NCBI GenBank assembly: GCA_021399435.1
Contig: JAJTUP010000022.1
Coordinates: forward strand, 124,001 to 188,000
Reading direction: 5' to 3'
DNA: 64,000 bases
DNA from: Diaporthe sp. PMI_573
Taxonomy: Eukaryota > Ascomycota > Sordariomycetes > Diaporthales > Diaporthaceae
Shown here: piece by piece, positions 30,687 to 42,373 of the stretch
Layout: every line of letters starts with the position of its first letter
How positions within the stretch are numbered: the first letter of the stretch is position 1
The notes under the pieces: model-generated
What the model was told of the DNA's origin: nothing
Databases searched by the model: none
What the model saw: only the letters and a program-made list of their open reading frames with translations
Made by a program: the position numbers and the translations under genes

Positions 30687-32337
30687 CACTGACTGAAGAT
30701 TGCTAAGACTAGTAGCAAGAGGATGGTCCAGTCATCCCTGGAAGTTTTCATTTTGCCATTTTGAGAACGATAGCTAGTAGGATCTTGAGGACGGCGCTCG
30801 GCGGCAGGATCAGGAAAAACCAGGTGTGCAGGCCTGGCCTCCATTAGACTGGCTTTGTGGCGAGTATCGATGATGTGTAAGAGGTCTCGCACGGCAGAGG
30901 TGGTTTCGAGTAAAAGCCGTTCGGCACACACGTAGCTGTGTATGTAACCTGCCTGTCTGTCAGGACCACTGCTGCGATCCGTGAATGCCAAGTGCTACTG
31001 TACGTGGCGTCCGAGACAAATCTCCGTTCGGAAGGCATGTCCGGCGACACATGCTTGCACTAGGAAAAGCAGGAGCAAAGCAGCATTGTGCCCCGGTACA
31101 GCTGGCAAATATGTGATGACGGTATCATCCGGCAAGAGCCAGATTCGAGTGTTCAATCTGAAGTATCTTGAGGCCATCCTTGTATTTAACTCAAGCACGT
31201 CAATATTGGTGCCACATATGGCCAGAAGCAAATATCACACCGTCAAGCAAGGTTAGGAAACGAACGGAAAATGAGAGATCCGCGCCCGGTGGGTGGCGTC
31301 GAGACCCAGTGACAGCCGTTGCCTCACAATATCGAGGCGGCCGGAGGCTGGCTCAGATATCTGAATCTGGCATGGCTGTTCTGATTGCTTTCTTCCCCTG
31401 GGGAGGGGGGGGGTGCGAGAGAGAATGCTCCATCCAAGATGGCGAGGGAGAACTCCGTTGGGGTCTAACTAACCTCCCTTGCGCCCTGCCACATCCCGAC
31501 ACCTATCAGACCGGAGGCGGGGGGAAAAGTAGAAGCGCGAGCGATACCATCAAGTAGAGAAAGCCAAGCGTTCGAGGCGGCCAACAATCAATGCCACAAA
31601 CACCATTCAGCACGGGCGGACGCGGGTTGGAGGCCCAACTCGACACCAACACAGGAGACTACAGACTGTAGGCCGGAACTTCACAGTCTGTCCTGGTCAC
31701 CCGTCATCCTCGCATTCCTAGAATGTCCCTGTTCACCATGTGGGATTCCTTGTGTCAAGTCCCCGCCGTTAGGCGTGGTGTAATCCTCGGGCCGCTGGTA
31801 ACCCAACAACAAGCCACGCCCTCATTGTTCGCAGGTGACAGCGCCAGCCGTCCATCCACACCTCATGTCACTGGGGGATCATCCGGTAGGCGGGCGCCGG
31901 GCCCTCTGCCTGTCTCTGCGTGCCCGCCCCCCTGCCTGCCCATCTGGCATACGAGCGTGGTGAACGTGGGCGTCACGCATCCTCGTCCATTCCTGATGGC
32001 TGCAGATCTCACTGCTACGAGGCTAGGCAGATAAGAGATCTCGTGCAGGGGGGTTCCACCGATCGTGTCCCTCGCAACCTGGTCAGACTCGTGGCATTGA
32101 TACGTGAGTCAATGCTTCGGAGACGTGGTGTAACCGGGCGTGCAGGATCACCAATTTCGCCGGCTTTGATGAGATTCCAGCTGGTTCGTGGGGGAGGGGG
32201 GGCCTCGAAAGCAGGCCGCCTTCCCACATATCCTCCGGAGGACCCCTGGGTCGAAGAAGGCTGATCAGCACTTTGACTACGCCGGTTGGGCGAATGATAG
32301 CAGGCAGTTCGTGGGCCCCTATGCAAGTCAGGGCCGC

Positions 32338-32367
32338 CCGCGGCCGCCTGCAAAGCGGCCGCTGCAA
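32338..32367 (+). repeat. Duplicated 15-mer containing NotI sites
   Basis: GCGGCCGCCTGCAAA is followed directly by GCGGCCGCTGCAAAA. The two copies also form a GC-rich hairpin through their palindromic cores. No known role. Confidence 0.6.
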
Positions 32368-32815
32368 AAGCCCTGCGAATGGCCAAGAGCTACCACGAGC
32401 CAGCGGCAGGCCCGATGAACGTTCCCATCCTGTCGTAGGGATGAGCGTGTCTCAGTCCGCTGCCGGGACAAAAGGACACGCGGTTGGGTGAAGCTGAGTG
32501 CCTGGCTGGAATGCACTTGTGCATGACACTGGCGTCGCTGCTCATCCTGTCCCAGTTCTTGTCCGTGTGAAGGGAAAGACACTCGCACTTTTCCCATGCA
32601 CTTAGTCCCCGAAATATTGGAGCAATGGCTGCGACACGACTAGCCCGAAAGGCCCCGAACTACCCAAGTACGGCCAAGCAGTCTGGGTATGATAAGCCTG
32701 CATTGGTGAGCAGTAGAGACGCAGGCCCCTCGAAATGAGCTTCAGTCAGGGAGGTTTGTTCGGCCCCAGCTCGGGGGGCGGGCTTGAGAGAAGAAGCAGA
32801 ATGGCAGGCCTTGTG

Positions 32816-32823
32816 TATAAAAA
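32816..32823 (+). promoter_or_regulatory. TATA box of the pathogen-related gene
   Basis: TATAAAAA about 175 bp upstream of the ATG at 32991. Strong consensus TATA boxes are uncommon in this window, which suggests regulated expression. Confidence 0.5.
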
Positions 32824-32990
32824 GAGGTCCCGCCCTTCCTCGTGGCAGTCATCCTTCTAGAACTGTAAGATGTTGTGAATTTTCTCCGAGCAGATCGTGA
32901 CACAAGACTCATAAGACACTCGCAGTTCCTTGATCCAGACGTACCCTCGACACCTTCGACCTCACACAGACCTCCTCGACATACTTCATC

Positions 32991-34193
32991 ATGGGCCAAG
33001 TAATGGGAAAGGTCGCTGTCGAGGACGACAAGGCCAAGGAGCCTGAAGGTCCCAGTTTCCCTGACTATATGCTCGACTCGAATGCTGTCGTAAGTCCATT
33101 GTTCTGAACGAGCTTTGCACTTGCGTTGGAGTTCCCAAGCCTTGACTGACTCCTCATACCCCTTAGACCTATGACAAGGCAAACTGGCGGTATGGAGCAC
33201 CTCCAGACTATACAGTCACCAGGCAGATGTGGGCAAACGGTATGCTGGCCACGTCGGGCTCTAACACCAACCAACCCACACATGTCCTCAACCGTGTTAA
33301 CTTCAACCCAACAGAGAAACGCGCAAACCACGAGGCCAAGTCTCTGGAAGAATTGGTCGAGAACCTGGTCAAGAACTGGGAGATTGAGGCGTCACATAAG
33401 ATGGACGTGTCCCAATGGCGAACCGTCGACCCAGAGAAATACACCTTCGCAATCAATGGCGGACCGCCTCAGGATGCGGAACACATGTTGAAAGTGTGCG
33501 TAGCTCCCTCACCCGGCCCCGGCCCCGACTCCCTCAAGACGTCCGTGTCACCATCAATCTGCGAGCGATGGTGACTCTTGAAAACAAAAAAAGAAGGGAA
33601 AGGGGTAGGGGCGAAAGTTGACGCGATTTTTGCTTCTTCTTCCCTGACAAAAAAGTGGCTGACGACGAAAGTAATTCCAGTGGTACTTACTCCGCGGTCA
33701 TAGCGCCCAACAAATATTATGGGGCCAACTCCACATTCGATGAGAGCCACAAGACGTTCAGAGACATGATGCCGAACTTTGCCTGGGAAGTTCTGGAGGT
33801 GTACAGCGGCCCACCGGTCGTGGCTTTCAAGTGGCGTCACTGGGGGTGGATGAAGGGCGATTATGTCGGGAAAAATGAAGAAGGATCTACGGTGTCCATC
33901 AGGGCTCACCGCGGGATCCTCGATATTCAAGGTGTGACAGTAGCAAAGCTGAACGACAAATTCCAAGTGACGAGCCTCGAGACATGGTAAGCCAGACCCT
34001 GACCCTGACCCTGTCTGGTTGCGCCGCGGGAGAGACGGGAAGCTAACCGCAACACATGGACAGGTTTGATCCGACAGACATGTTCAGGCAAATGCGGCCC
34101 TCAGACGAGACGATGACAACGAGGCGGATGGAGTGTCCCATGGGGTACACGGCTGATGTGAAGGGAATGGGGAGTATAGGAGTTGGGCATTGA
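32991..34193 (+). CDS. Pathogen-related protein (SnoaL/NTF2-like fold)
   Basis: Similar to the plant/fungal 'pathogen-related protein' family with a SnoaL/NTF2-like cone fold. The ligand and reaction are unknown. Four exons: 32991-33089, 33167-33495, 33681-33986 and 34064-34193, giving 287 aa. Family blocks in order: YDKANWRYGAPPDYTVTRQM, SLEELVENLVKNWEIEASHK, WRTVDPEKYTFAINGG, VGTYSAVIAPNKYY (restored across intron 2), SHKTFRDMMPNFAWEVLEVY, SGPPVVAFKWRHWG and SIRAHRGILDIQGVTVAKL. The donor at 33496 (GTGCGT) was preferred over 33494 because it restores the conserved Val-Gly-Thr-Tyr. There is no signal peptide, so it is likely cytosolic. A consensus TATA box upstream suggests inducible expression. 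Confidence 0.9.
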
Positions 34194-34546
34194 GGACGGA
34201 GAGTCGACTAAGCACTGTGGTTTTCTGGCCTATTTCTTTTTGAAGCATCAAGAATTGATTTACTGTATACTTCACTCTCGCCATGTAGCGGTCCGGAACA
34301 GTATGGGTCCAGCGACCCGCCCCAGCCCGTCCAGTCCCCGGGCTCAATGCTGATTCCCACGGGATGGCGTTGAGGGTGTCTGCACCACGGTACCTCGTTG
34401 GGAGCGCTATGACGAGAGGTGTCTCTGAAACCACGTTGTGCCTATCGGATCTATGCTGGATCCAGAGAGGCTACTGCACGGTCTGAAACATAGGTAACAC
34501 TGGTGAGCACCACTTGATGATATGACATCCCAACGGCGTGAGATCC

Positions 34547-34570
34547 AAAAAAAAAAAAAAAAAAAAAAAA
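34547..34570 (+). repeat. Poly-A homopolymer run
   Basis: An uninterrupted A run of about 24 nt, 350 bp after the pathogen-related gene. No retroelement body or target-site duplication was recognised next to it. Confidence 0.8.
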
Positions 34571-35506
34571 GTGAGTGCGGGGACATGGGGAGAAGGGCGG
34601 CCATGATCTGATGAGGGATGGCGATGTGCGCCATGCCATGTGTGTGTGTATGAGGGGAGTCATGCCGCCTTCCGACAAACTCTCACCGTCCCTAGCTTTC
34701 CGAGAGCTTATCTTAAGTAGAGGCTGGGCGTCCAGACCTCTTCCCGTGGGTGGCACGGCCAAGGGAGCCGCTCCCAGCTTGCCTAGGGTCCCCGTTCTGG
34801 AAAACTTCAGAGCAGTCATTGGGGCGGGTTGACCTTTGACCGTGGCCTCGGACTCGGGACAAGGTGAAGGCAAAGGTCAAAGAAGGAAAGTGGGTTGGTT
34901 GGGTGGTGACAAGATACCTAGGTACCGAGAGGAGAACACAGCGACTGTCGAGTGCATTGGCGACTCGTTTCTGGCAGTACGTGGTTTGGAACGGTTGTGA
35001 AGGGGGAGGACTCAGCAGGTATCCCCTACCCCTACTGTGTACTGTGTACTCTCCCGGGGGCCCGTCACAGACACGGCTTGCAACCACCTCATCTGAGTGA
35101 CGGGCGTAACCCTGACGAATGGACGCAGGGAGGCCGACTGGCAGGGAGGCTCGATGAGTTGGTAAAAAAGAAAAGGAGCAAAAAGAAGTGTTGCTTACTG
35201 ACCTAATCGGTGGCACGGCGGCAGCCACGTTTTGGTCCTGGCGATCTGACTTGCGGAATGAAAATATGCCATGTGGCCAGCTGTGTAACGTGGATGGAGG
35301 TGCGTCAGACAGGCTCGGTGTAATATGTGCACCTGGGACAGCATAGGACTGGACAGGCCTGTCCAGGGCCAGCTGATGGCTGTTGGCTGCCAGGTTGGCT
35401 GGCTGAACAGCAAGGTGCTGTAGCCACTAGGTACTCCGTACACTACACTGTTGGCCGACTTGGTGGTTTGATTTGCAGAGAGATGCGGCAAGTCAAGGCG
35501 AGCTCG

Positions 35507-35971
35507 TCATTCATTCCAATTTACAATTTCAAATCGACGACGGGCTTGCATTTTTGCGTTGGCCGTATATATCCACGGCAGGAATCGCCAATTCTGATGA
35601 ATTGGCCCAACAAAACAAAATGTGCCGACAAATTGCGCATTCGTAACGGAACAATTTATGACCCTCCCCTCTTCCCGAGAAGGCGAGGAAAGAATGTCGC
35701 AAAATGTGACCGGCTTTATCAGGCAATAACAAGCAACAGGTGCCGCAGCTGCTAGCAGAGGTGGGAAGTCGACCTCGACAAGGGATCCCCCCAGTCCAGA
35801 GGACGGCCCAGCCCGTGACGTGTTCGCGACTGTCGACACGGTCAACACGGTCGACGTAAACACACACGGTCCCTTGTCCCGTCTTCTTTCCAATTCTCTC
35901 AGCGCAGGAGAGGGCTCAGATGCACAAACAAAAAGTGCAGAAAATAAAAAGCATGGGGCTGGTGACACCAT
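35507..35971 (-). CDS. Possible small secreted protein (weak ORF)
   Basis: A 154-codon ORF from ATG 35971. The N-terminus (MVSPAPCFLFSALFVCASEP) looks like a signal peptide. The remainder has several Cys and ends ARRRFEIVNWNE, with no motif I recognise. Its antisense region contains a CCAAT palindrome and AT-rich promoter-like DNA, so a chance ORF is quite possible. RNA evidence would decide. Confidence 0.2.
   Translation of the reverse strand: MVSPAPCFLFSALFVCASEPSPALRELERRRDKGPCVFTSTVLTVSTVANTSRAGPSSGLGGSLVEVDFPPLLAAAAPVACYCLIKPVTFCDILSSPSREEGRVINCSVTNAQFVGTFCFVGPIHQNWRFLPWIYTANAKMQARRRFEIVNWNE
35587..35606. promoter_or_regulatory. CCAAT-box palindrome
   Basis: GCCAATTC-TGAT-GAATTGGC, a perfect 8-bp inverted repeat with a 4-nt centre. 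It places two CCAAT boxes in opposite orientation, the core recognised by the fungal HAP/CBC complex. The target gene is unclear. Confidence 0.35.
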
Positions 35972-37061
35972 CTATATCATTTACTAGGAAGAATTGCCCA
36001 ATCACCCGAAGGTGAACGTTCGAGTCGCAGAACCCCTAGGCGTGGGGTCAAGGAGCGGAGGCATGTCGGAAAACGTGGGAGTCCTCGCTACGTTTCCCAA
36101 CATGGCCTGACATTGGGTTGAGGGCACCTAGGCATCAGACTGCCTACCCACTACTCGTAACCACCTAGGTAGGTAGGCAAGTAGGGAGGTACCTATGAGA
36201 CCTGCGCGCAACGCATAAAGCACAACGCGCAACGTACATGGCGCAGACATGTGCTCTAGCAATGGTACCTTGATGGGCTGGCTGGCCGGCCGGCCGGTGT
36301 TTGCCCGGGCAGGGCATGGTAGGCAAGCATCACTGTTGCACTACATGAGGGATGGAGTGCATGCGCGCCGCATCTGGCAGGTCCAGGCTGATGAGATGAC
36401 CGTCAAGGAAGCTCCGTCATGAGTTTCGTGTAGACGACCTTGGACGACGCCTCTGCCTCCTCCTGTCTGTGGCAGACCTCTTGACCAACAGTCTGGTTCC
36501 GCAAAAAACGGAACAGGCCGGGTAATAACCGTCAATCATCTCAGATGGCGATTCGCGGACCAGTTTCCTGTCGCAAGGCACTGGAACAGAGGATCAACTC
36601 AAGAAGCAGGATCCCGCTCTGCCCTCCCCCAGCTTTGACCCCTGAAGTTCGTGGAGATGCGCCGGATATACAGGGTCGAGTTCCCCGTGCATTGCCAATC
36701 TGTCGGTTTGCCGAGGGGTGACCTTCCCGAGCTTCCAGCTCCCAAGCTTCTCAGGGTTTCCCGCGCCGGTGTGCAGCCGGTTTCTCCTAGCTCAACTCTA
36801 GAGTCATTGGAGTCATTGGAAACGCAATAGTGTAGGAAATTGGAACGGCATTGAAATTGACGGAAAAAACAACCAGAAGAAATTGAAAGAAAAGAAGCGG
36901 TATATCAATAGAGGTTCAACAGAGCAAGCCACGCTCGGTCTGACGGACGAGGGGAGTGGGGGAGGAGTCGAGCTCGCCCGGATTGGACCACCACTGTGTA
37001 CATACACTCCCGCCCTGGCCGACGTAAGGTCAGAGGGCAGTCAGGTCAGGTCGAATCCCAG

Positions 37062-37105
37062 GTCAAGGCAAGGCAAGGCAAGGCAAGACAAGACAAGACA
37101 GGGCG
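37062..37105 (+). repeat. GGCAA/GACAA pentanucleotide repeat
   Basis: Tandem AGGCA units turning into AGACA units, about 8 copies in all, in the presumed leader region of the Nrp1-type gene. Confidence 0.8.
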
Positions 37106-37515
37106 AGGGGCAAGGAGATCAGGTCGGGTCGGGTCAGTCCTGGGCTGGGCTGGGCAGTAAGAGGAGAAAAGAGCTCCAGTATTTCCAAGCTCGCAGCTCC
37201 TGCGACTGCTGCCAGCGCTGCAGGGCGAGCACTCCTCTCTCACCAAGCAGCAAAAACGGAGGCCCGAATCGGAAAGGATGCTGCGCTGCACGCTGGGAAC
37301 CGGCCCACAATTCGAGGGCAGCTTCCAATTACATTACAGTGACGACAGGGGTAGGCCCGTCGTTTGCAAGAGGAGACTGGGAAAGCACGGAGTACAGCAC
37401 ACCACCAGCACAGCGGGACAGCAGCGTTGTTCCCCAAATGCCTGTTATCATTTTTTTTCCCTCGCCAGACGGTTGCCGCGTGCTAGGCCCAGCGAGTGAG
37501 TTGGTTACCGCAGGT

Positions 37516-37516
37516 G

Positions 37517-37545
<29 letters not shown>
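37516..37545 (+). repeat. (GT)n dinucleotide repeat
   Basis: About 14 uninterrupted GT units followed by GCGTGCGTG, upstream of a long CT-rich tract. Confidence 0.9.
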
Positions 37546-37549
<4 letters not shown>

Positions 37550-38282
37550 CGTGCTCTGCTCCTCCTCTGCTGTCTGTCTGTCTATCTGATCTGTCTGATC
37601 TTGTGTGTCTGTCTCTATTTCCTCCACTTTGCTGGTCCTCGTCTCCCTCCCCCTGGTTCGGTCCTGGGCCTGTCCTGTCCAGTCCAGTCTCGTCCAGTCC
37701 ACCTGGCAGTCCTCTTGCCATCCCGTCGTCTCGTCTTTCTTGGTTTGGTCTTTTCCTCTCCAAACCACCTCGCCTCACCTCCCTCACCTTCCTTCCCTCC
37801 CCCCTCAAAACAAGGTCCAGAGGGCGTGTGCAGCTCACTCCAGCACCGCACACAATCCATCCTGCAGGCTCGGCATCTCCTTGCCGAGTTCTCACATTGT
37901 GTTTACCTCCCCCTCCTCGAATCAATCCGGCGGCCAGCCACTTTCCCCGAGTCCACATTGGTTCCTCAGGCAAGCTTTTGGCGGCAGCAACAGTACGTGT
38001 CCATTCGATCCTGGCCCTCCAGCTCAAGTCCCCGGCCATCCAAGCTCAAAGTCGAGTGCCCCCTGCCTCCTCGACTCGTCTGCGAACCCCTCGAGAGGCC
38101 TACTGCCCGCTTTCGTGGCTTCCGCTCCACCTGCGCAGGCCTGGATTGCACCACCGAGATCGTGACGGGTTTTCTTGCGCTTCAACTGACCTCTTGCAGC
38201 TGGATCAGCTATCCCGGACATACCTTCTCCCGCTGTCGACCAGCTACCCCTTTCGACCCCTTCACCGCCAGCAGCCCCGACC

Positions 38283-40570
38283 ATGGCAGCCCTTCCTCCA
38301 GCTCCGTTAAATGTTGACCGCTATGTGGTCATCCATGTGGCCACCACCTGCGACGAACACGGCGTCTACGTGACCAAGGATTCTGCCGAGGTTATCGAGA
38401 TTGGGTGGATTCTGGTGGACTCCAAGACACTTGAGGAGGTGGGCTCTTTTGCTCTGACCCCGAATCGCTGCTCCTACTTGGGGATGTAGTGACCTAAATG
38501 GTCCCCAAGCTGACGGCTATCTTTCTCTTAAACAGCTGCATCATGAGAGTGTTCTGGTCAAGCCTATCAATACGCCAATCACCCCTCTCTGCAGTAAGTC
38601 TGGCGCGTTTGCATCGCTCGCATTACCCTTGTCGAGCAGTTTCTGCCCGTCTCCCCTCTAGTCGCCGTTTCCACTGGCCAACAAAACTAACCAGACTTCG
38701 TGTCCAGCGAGCCTGACCACCTTGACATGGGAGCACGTTAGGAATGCCGGAACATTCAGGGCCGCCATTAACCGTTTCGATACCTTTGCCTCCGAGCATC
38801 TCAACTCGCAGAACCTCGACTTCGTCTTCGTAACCTTGGATGCTTGGGACCTCCGGGTTCAGCTCCCCCGAGAAGCCCGCGACAAAGCCGTTGTTCTCCC
38901 TCCATATCTACAGCACTCTCGGACGTTCGACCTGCGGACTGAATACCAGAGATGGCAGCAGCACCACCCCGAATGCCTGGCCTTTGGCCCGTCGTCGCTG
39001 GCTAATATCTGTGCGGCTCTCGAGGTCGAGGCGGTGCAGTCGAGTGCTCCCATCAAGCACAACCTGCCTTTCCATCTGCAGGCGCTCGCCCCTGCTTCAC
39101 CCCGCAGGGCTATGGACGAAGCCATCACCCTCACTCGTGTCCTCCGCGGCCTGGTCCGGAAGTCCCAGCCCCCTAATGAGCACCCTGACGTGCTCACCCG
39201 ACCGATGGATGCTCGCGCGGACGTGAGGGCTTTCCTCTCTGAACGGAGTAAGGTTCTACACATGTCAGGCTTGCCCCACGACACAACTCAATCTGAGCTT
39301 GAGAGCTGGTTCACCCAATTCGGTGGCCGCCCCATCGCCTTTTGGACCCTTCGCACGCCTGAGCAGCACAAGCCCACGGGCACTGGTTTCGCAGTCTTCT
39401 CATCTCATGAGGAAGTAAGTCGATACCCTCGCATCGTTGGTTTGCCCGTTCCTTCACCTTCATTTCAAGCCAAGTGGACTCTCGTGTGGACTTGATTTGG
39501 TGTCCGATGTGCAGCTTTTCCCCGTCCGAAGTGCAGTCAGACCTACAAGCATGGATCACGATAGGCGATGTGCAGCTGTCAAGGCTAACCGTACTCGCTT
39601 CCAGGCGGCTGAGAGCTTGTGTATGAATGGCCGAGCTCTCAATGAGAAGGCCATCGAGGTTTCCCCATCGTCGAGCCGAGTGCTGGATCGGGCCCAGGAG
39701 ATATTGACCCCATTCCCGCCGAGCAAGAACCGACCTCGACCTGGAGACTGGACCTGCCCTAGCTGTGGATTTTCAAACTTCCAGCGTCGCACGGCTTGCT
39801 TCCGCTGCTCATACCCGGCGGTCAGTGCTGGCCCGACAGGTGACATGGGCTACGGCGGCTATGGTGGTGGCGGCGGCGGCGGCGGCGGTGGTGGTGGTGG
39901 ATATGGGCCACCAGCGATGATGGGTCCCCCTCACCACGGCGGCGGTCATCACCACGGACACATGGGCCACGGCGGCGGTGGCCGTATGGGAGGCAGCGGC
40001 GTCGTCCCTTTCCGTGCCGGAGACTGGAAGTGTGGCAATGAGGTCTGTGGATACCACAACTTTGCCAAGAACGTATGCTGCCTCCGCTGCGGTGCCAGCC
40101 GCGCTGGCGCTGCCATTGTTGCAGACTCAGGCTACCCTACTCCGATGGACACCCCATCCAGCTACATGAGCCAAGCATCCATGGGCGGCAACCCCGGGCC
40201 CGGGCCCTTTGGATCCGGAGGTGGATTCAACTCTGGGGGTGGTTACGGCCAGCAGTTTGGCGGCCCACCCAGCACCTACGCGTTGCCATCCGGCATCGGC
40301 GGCGGCGCAGCTCCTTACCCTTCCCTTAACACCCACTTTGGTCCCGGCCCCGGTGCGCACTCTGCCGGGCCCTTTGACAGTCGCGCTGCCGAGGCTGCCT
40401 TCCAGTCGGCACAGAACGGCCCTGCCTCTGCTGGGCCCTCCAACAACTTCTACTCGGCTGGAGAGAACGACCCTTTCGCCTTCTTGTCGAGCGGGATCGG
40501 CGGTCTCTCGGTCAGCGGCGGTGATCCCCGCCAGAACGGCGGCGGAGCTCCTAGCAAGTCGCCTGCCTAA
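38283..40570 (+). CDS. nrp1: Nrp1-like RNA-binding protein: degenerate exonuclease fold, RRM, two RanBP2 zinc fingers
   Basis: Four exons: 38283-38438, 38536-38593, 38708-39414 and 39605-40570, giving 628 aa. Residues ~10-215 match the ERI/DEDDh exonuclease fold (VIEIGWILVDS; PITPLCTSLTTLTW restored across intron 2; TLDAWDLR). The catalytic D-x-E is replaced in VIHVATTCDE. An RRM spans ~253-331 (VLHMSGLPHDTT, GTGFAVFSSHEE, MNGRALNEKAIEVSPSS) and bridges intron 3. Two RanBP2-type zinc fingers follow: GDWTCPSCGFSNFQRR-CFRC (~352-375) and GDWKCGNEVCGYHNFAKN-CLRC (~446-472). Gly-rich linkers and a Gly/Ser/Pro tail flank them. The architecture matches yeast Nrp1 relatives, implicated in stress granules. 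It probably binds single-stranded RNA in the cytoplasm without nuclease activity. The long repeat-rich leader suggests translational control. Confidence 0.88.
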
Positions 40571-42373
40571 AGTTTGTACATGACGGCTCCGTACTGGGCC
40601 TCAGCGTCATCTTTCTAGACCAACACGGCTGTCGACTTTCACTTGTGACTATATATGCGACTACTTTGGGGACATAGAGTAACCGAAACAGCTCGGCAAT
40701 CTTCTCAACATACCAAACCTTTGGGCGAGGGCGGCTGGCTTTTGGAAGACCACACGTTTCACGGGACCGGCGGCATCTGGGGGGTTGCAGGGGACAAGGT
40801 GGAAAAAAAGCAACATGTTGCAACGGAAAGACAAAAGTAGCGCGCCACGGCGGTGTACATTTTTGCATCCTCGGTGGGGAGTTTTTCCCCAGAACGCATT
40901 TATTTCTGCTGGGAGGGGGTCGGGGACGTCAAATGTGTCATACCCCTTACTACATTCTGCTACTTGTCGTTTTTCTTCTTCTTTCTTGTTTATTAACCGC
41001 ACTGTCTTTAAGTTGTAACGGTCGAAACCAGTCACGGAATGGAATGGTCGGTGGTGGACGATTGGTAAAGGAATTTGGGCGGCGGCGGCGGCGGCGACTT
41101 GGGGGGTAGGTTTTAGGCTCGGTGTCGGTGTCAGTCACTGGTTGGTTCCGCATCAGCGTGGAGTGTCAAGGGGGGTTTTTATTACTGCCGGCTACGAGAG
41201 AGAGAAAATGTCCTCAACTCTTCTCCGGAACTGGAGAGAAAAAAAGACTGTTCTCATCTACCGTCCTTTATCTTGGATCTGCTTCGATTCCATCTTGTCT
41301 TGTTTCCTCACACACCGTTTCCCCACCCCCCTTCTGCGCTCGCGTGGTGTGTTCCTGTGCGTGCATATTGTAGGGGCCGTCATACATTCGCCATGGGCGT
41401 GGTTGGTTCTCATTGTTACTAGTATGGCGGAGTCGATTGGAAAGGACATGGTACGTTTCCCACATTACGGAGTAGGGGAGTCAGCCGGTTGGTTGGGTGG
41501 AGGGCTTTTCTTTCAGCATTGTGGGATTGGCCTTTAGAGGTTTGGAGAGAAGAGGGTGGTGGGGGGGGACGCTCGTCTCCAGTGTTGTTGTCATAGGCTG
41601 TGGAGACAGACCTACTTAGAAGCATCGGTCTGCCGAGTCGAGTCCGTCAAATGGGATGTGAGCGGAGGAAGGAGGATCGGGGGATGATTATGTGCTCTGG
41701 AATAGATGGCGGCACCGGCAATTGTGGTTCCCCCTTTAGAGAGGTTCCTTAATAATTAAATCGTTTTTGATAGGTACGCTAGGAAGACGCGAATGGTATC
41801 CATTGTCCCCTCAGAAGATGAAGCCTCCAACTACTCGCAACTGTTCTCTCGTCTCTTGCTACACGGCATTGAGGGGGAACTCAGAGACCCAACCTCTATC
41901 ACCTTGTCGTTGGCGCGCAGCAGGGAGTGATTCTGCCACATGAGTCGGGCCCCAAGACCACAATTACAAGAGATGGCTTCTTGGAACCAGCCAGTCAATG
42001 CGGCTCACGAGGTTAGGACGCCAACATAGCACGAAGTCTATGGTCTTGGCATAAACTCGTGGACGGTTCTAAACGGGAACTGGTATATTGTAGTATGGCG
42101 TCGCGCTGTGTATTGCACAAGTACAAAGGACAACCTTGTCGCATCCATACCCCTGAATCTGCTATGCTAGTCGAGTATCCGAGCAAGTCACCACTGGGTT
42201 GGTATCCTCTATTACTTGGGCAAGAATGAATTGATACGTTCCACCCACCCTCGGTGGCCGAAGAAATTCCATGGGACGTCGTCTACACTCGGTCCCCCAG
42301 GATGTGACCATTCGAGGTCTTCCGCCGTTTCTTGTCGAGATCCTCGAATGATCGTCGCCACAAGTCAAGACAT
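40571..42373. other. Intergenic region between tail-to-tail genes
   Basis: About 1.8 kb of 3' flanks of the Nrp1-type gene (plus) and the CTDK-I kinase (minus). Several short open frames overlap each other on both strands without motifs. No gene called. Confidence 0.6.

Larger units (their letters stand above)
27839..32990. other. 5-kb gene-poor region with simple repeats
   Basis: No gene with recognisable domains. Near the left end is the promoter of the 574-aa gene, with a GC-rich leader. Contents listed separately: a 9-bp repeat (29410-29475), minisatellite locus B (30590-30686), a duplicated NotI-containing 15-mer (32338-32367) and the promoter of the pathogen-related gene. An ORF from ATG 29875 (~104 aa) and several GC-rich frames look non-coding. 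Confidence 0.6.
34194..38282. other. 4-kb gene-poor region and long leader of the Nrp1-type gene
   Basis: No gene with a recognised domain. It contains a poly-A run on the plus strand (34547-34570), CCTAGG palindromes (34918, 36128, 36164), a CCAAT-type palindrome (35587-35606), a GGCAA pentamer repeat (37062-37105), a (GT)n run (37516-37545) and a long pyrimidine-rich tract (37555-37810) leading to the ATG at 38283. A 154-aa minus ORF with a signal-like start is listed separately. Confidence 0.6.

Noticed and set aside
34547..34570. Poly-A run as the tail of a retroposon
   Set aside because: No element body, promoter boxes or target-site duplication recognisable around it.
37496..38317. 273-codon plus ORF across the GT and CT tracts
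   Set aside because: It is a simple-sequence artefact in the leader of the Nrp1-type gene and overlaps that gene's start in another frame.
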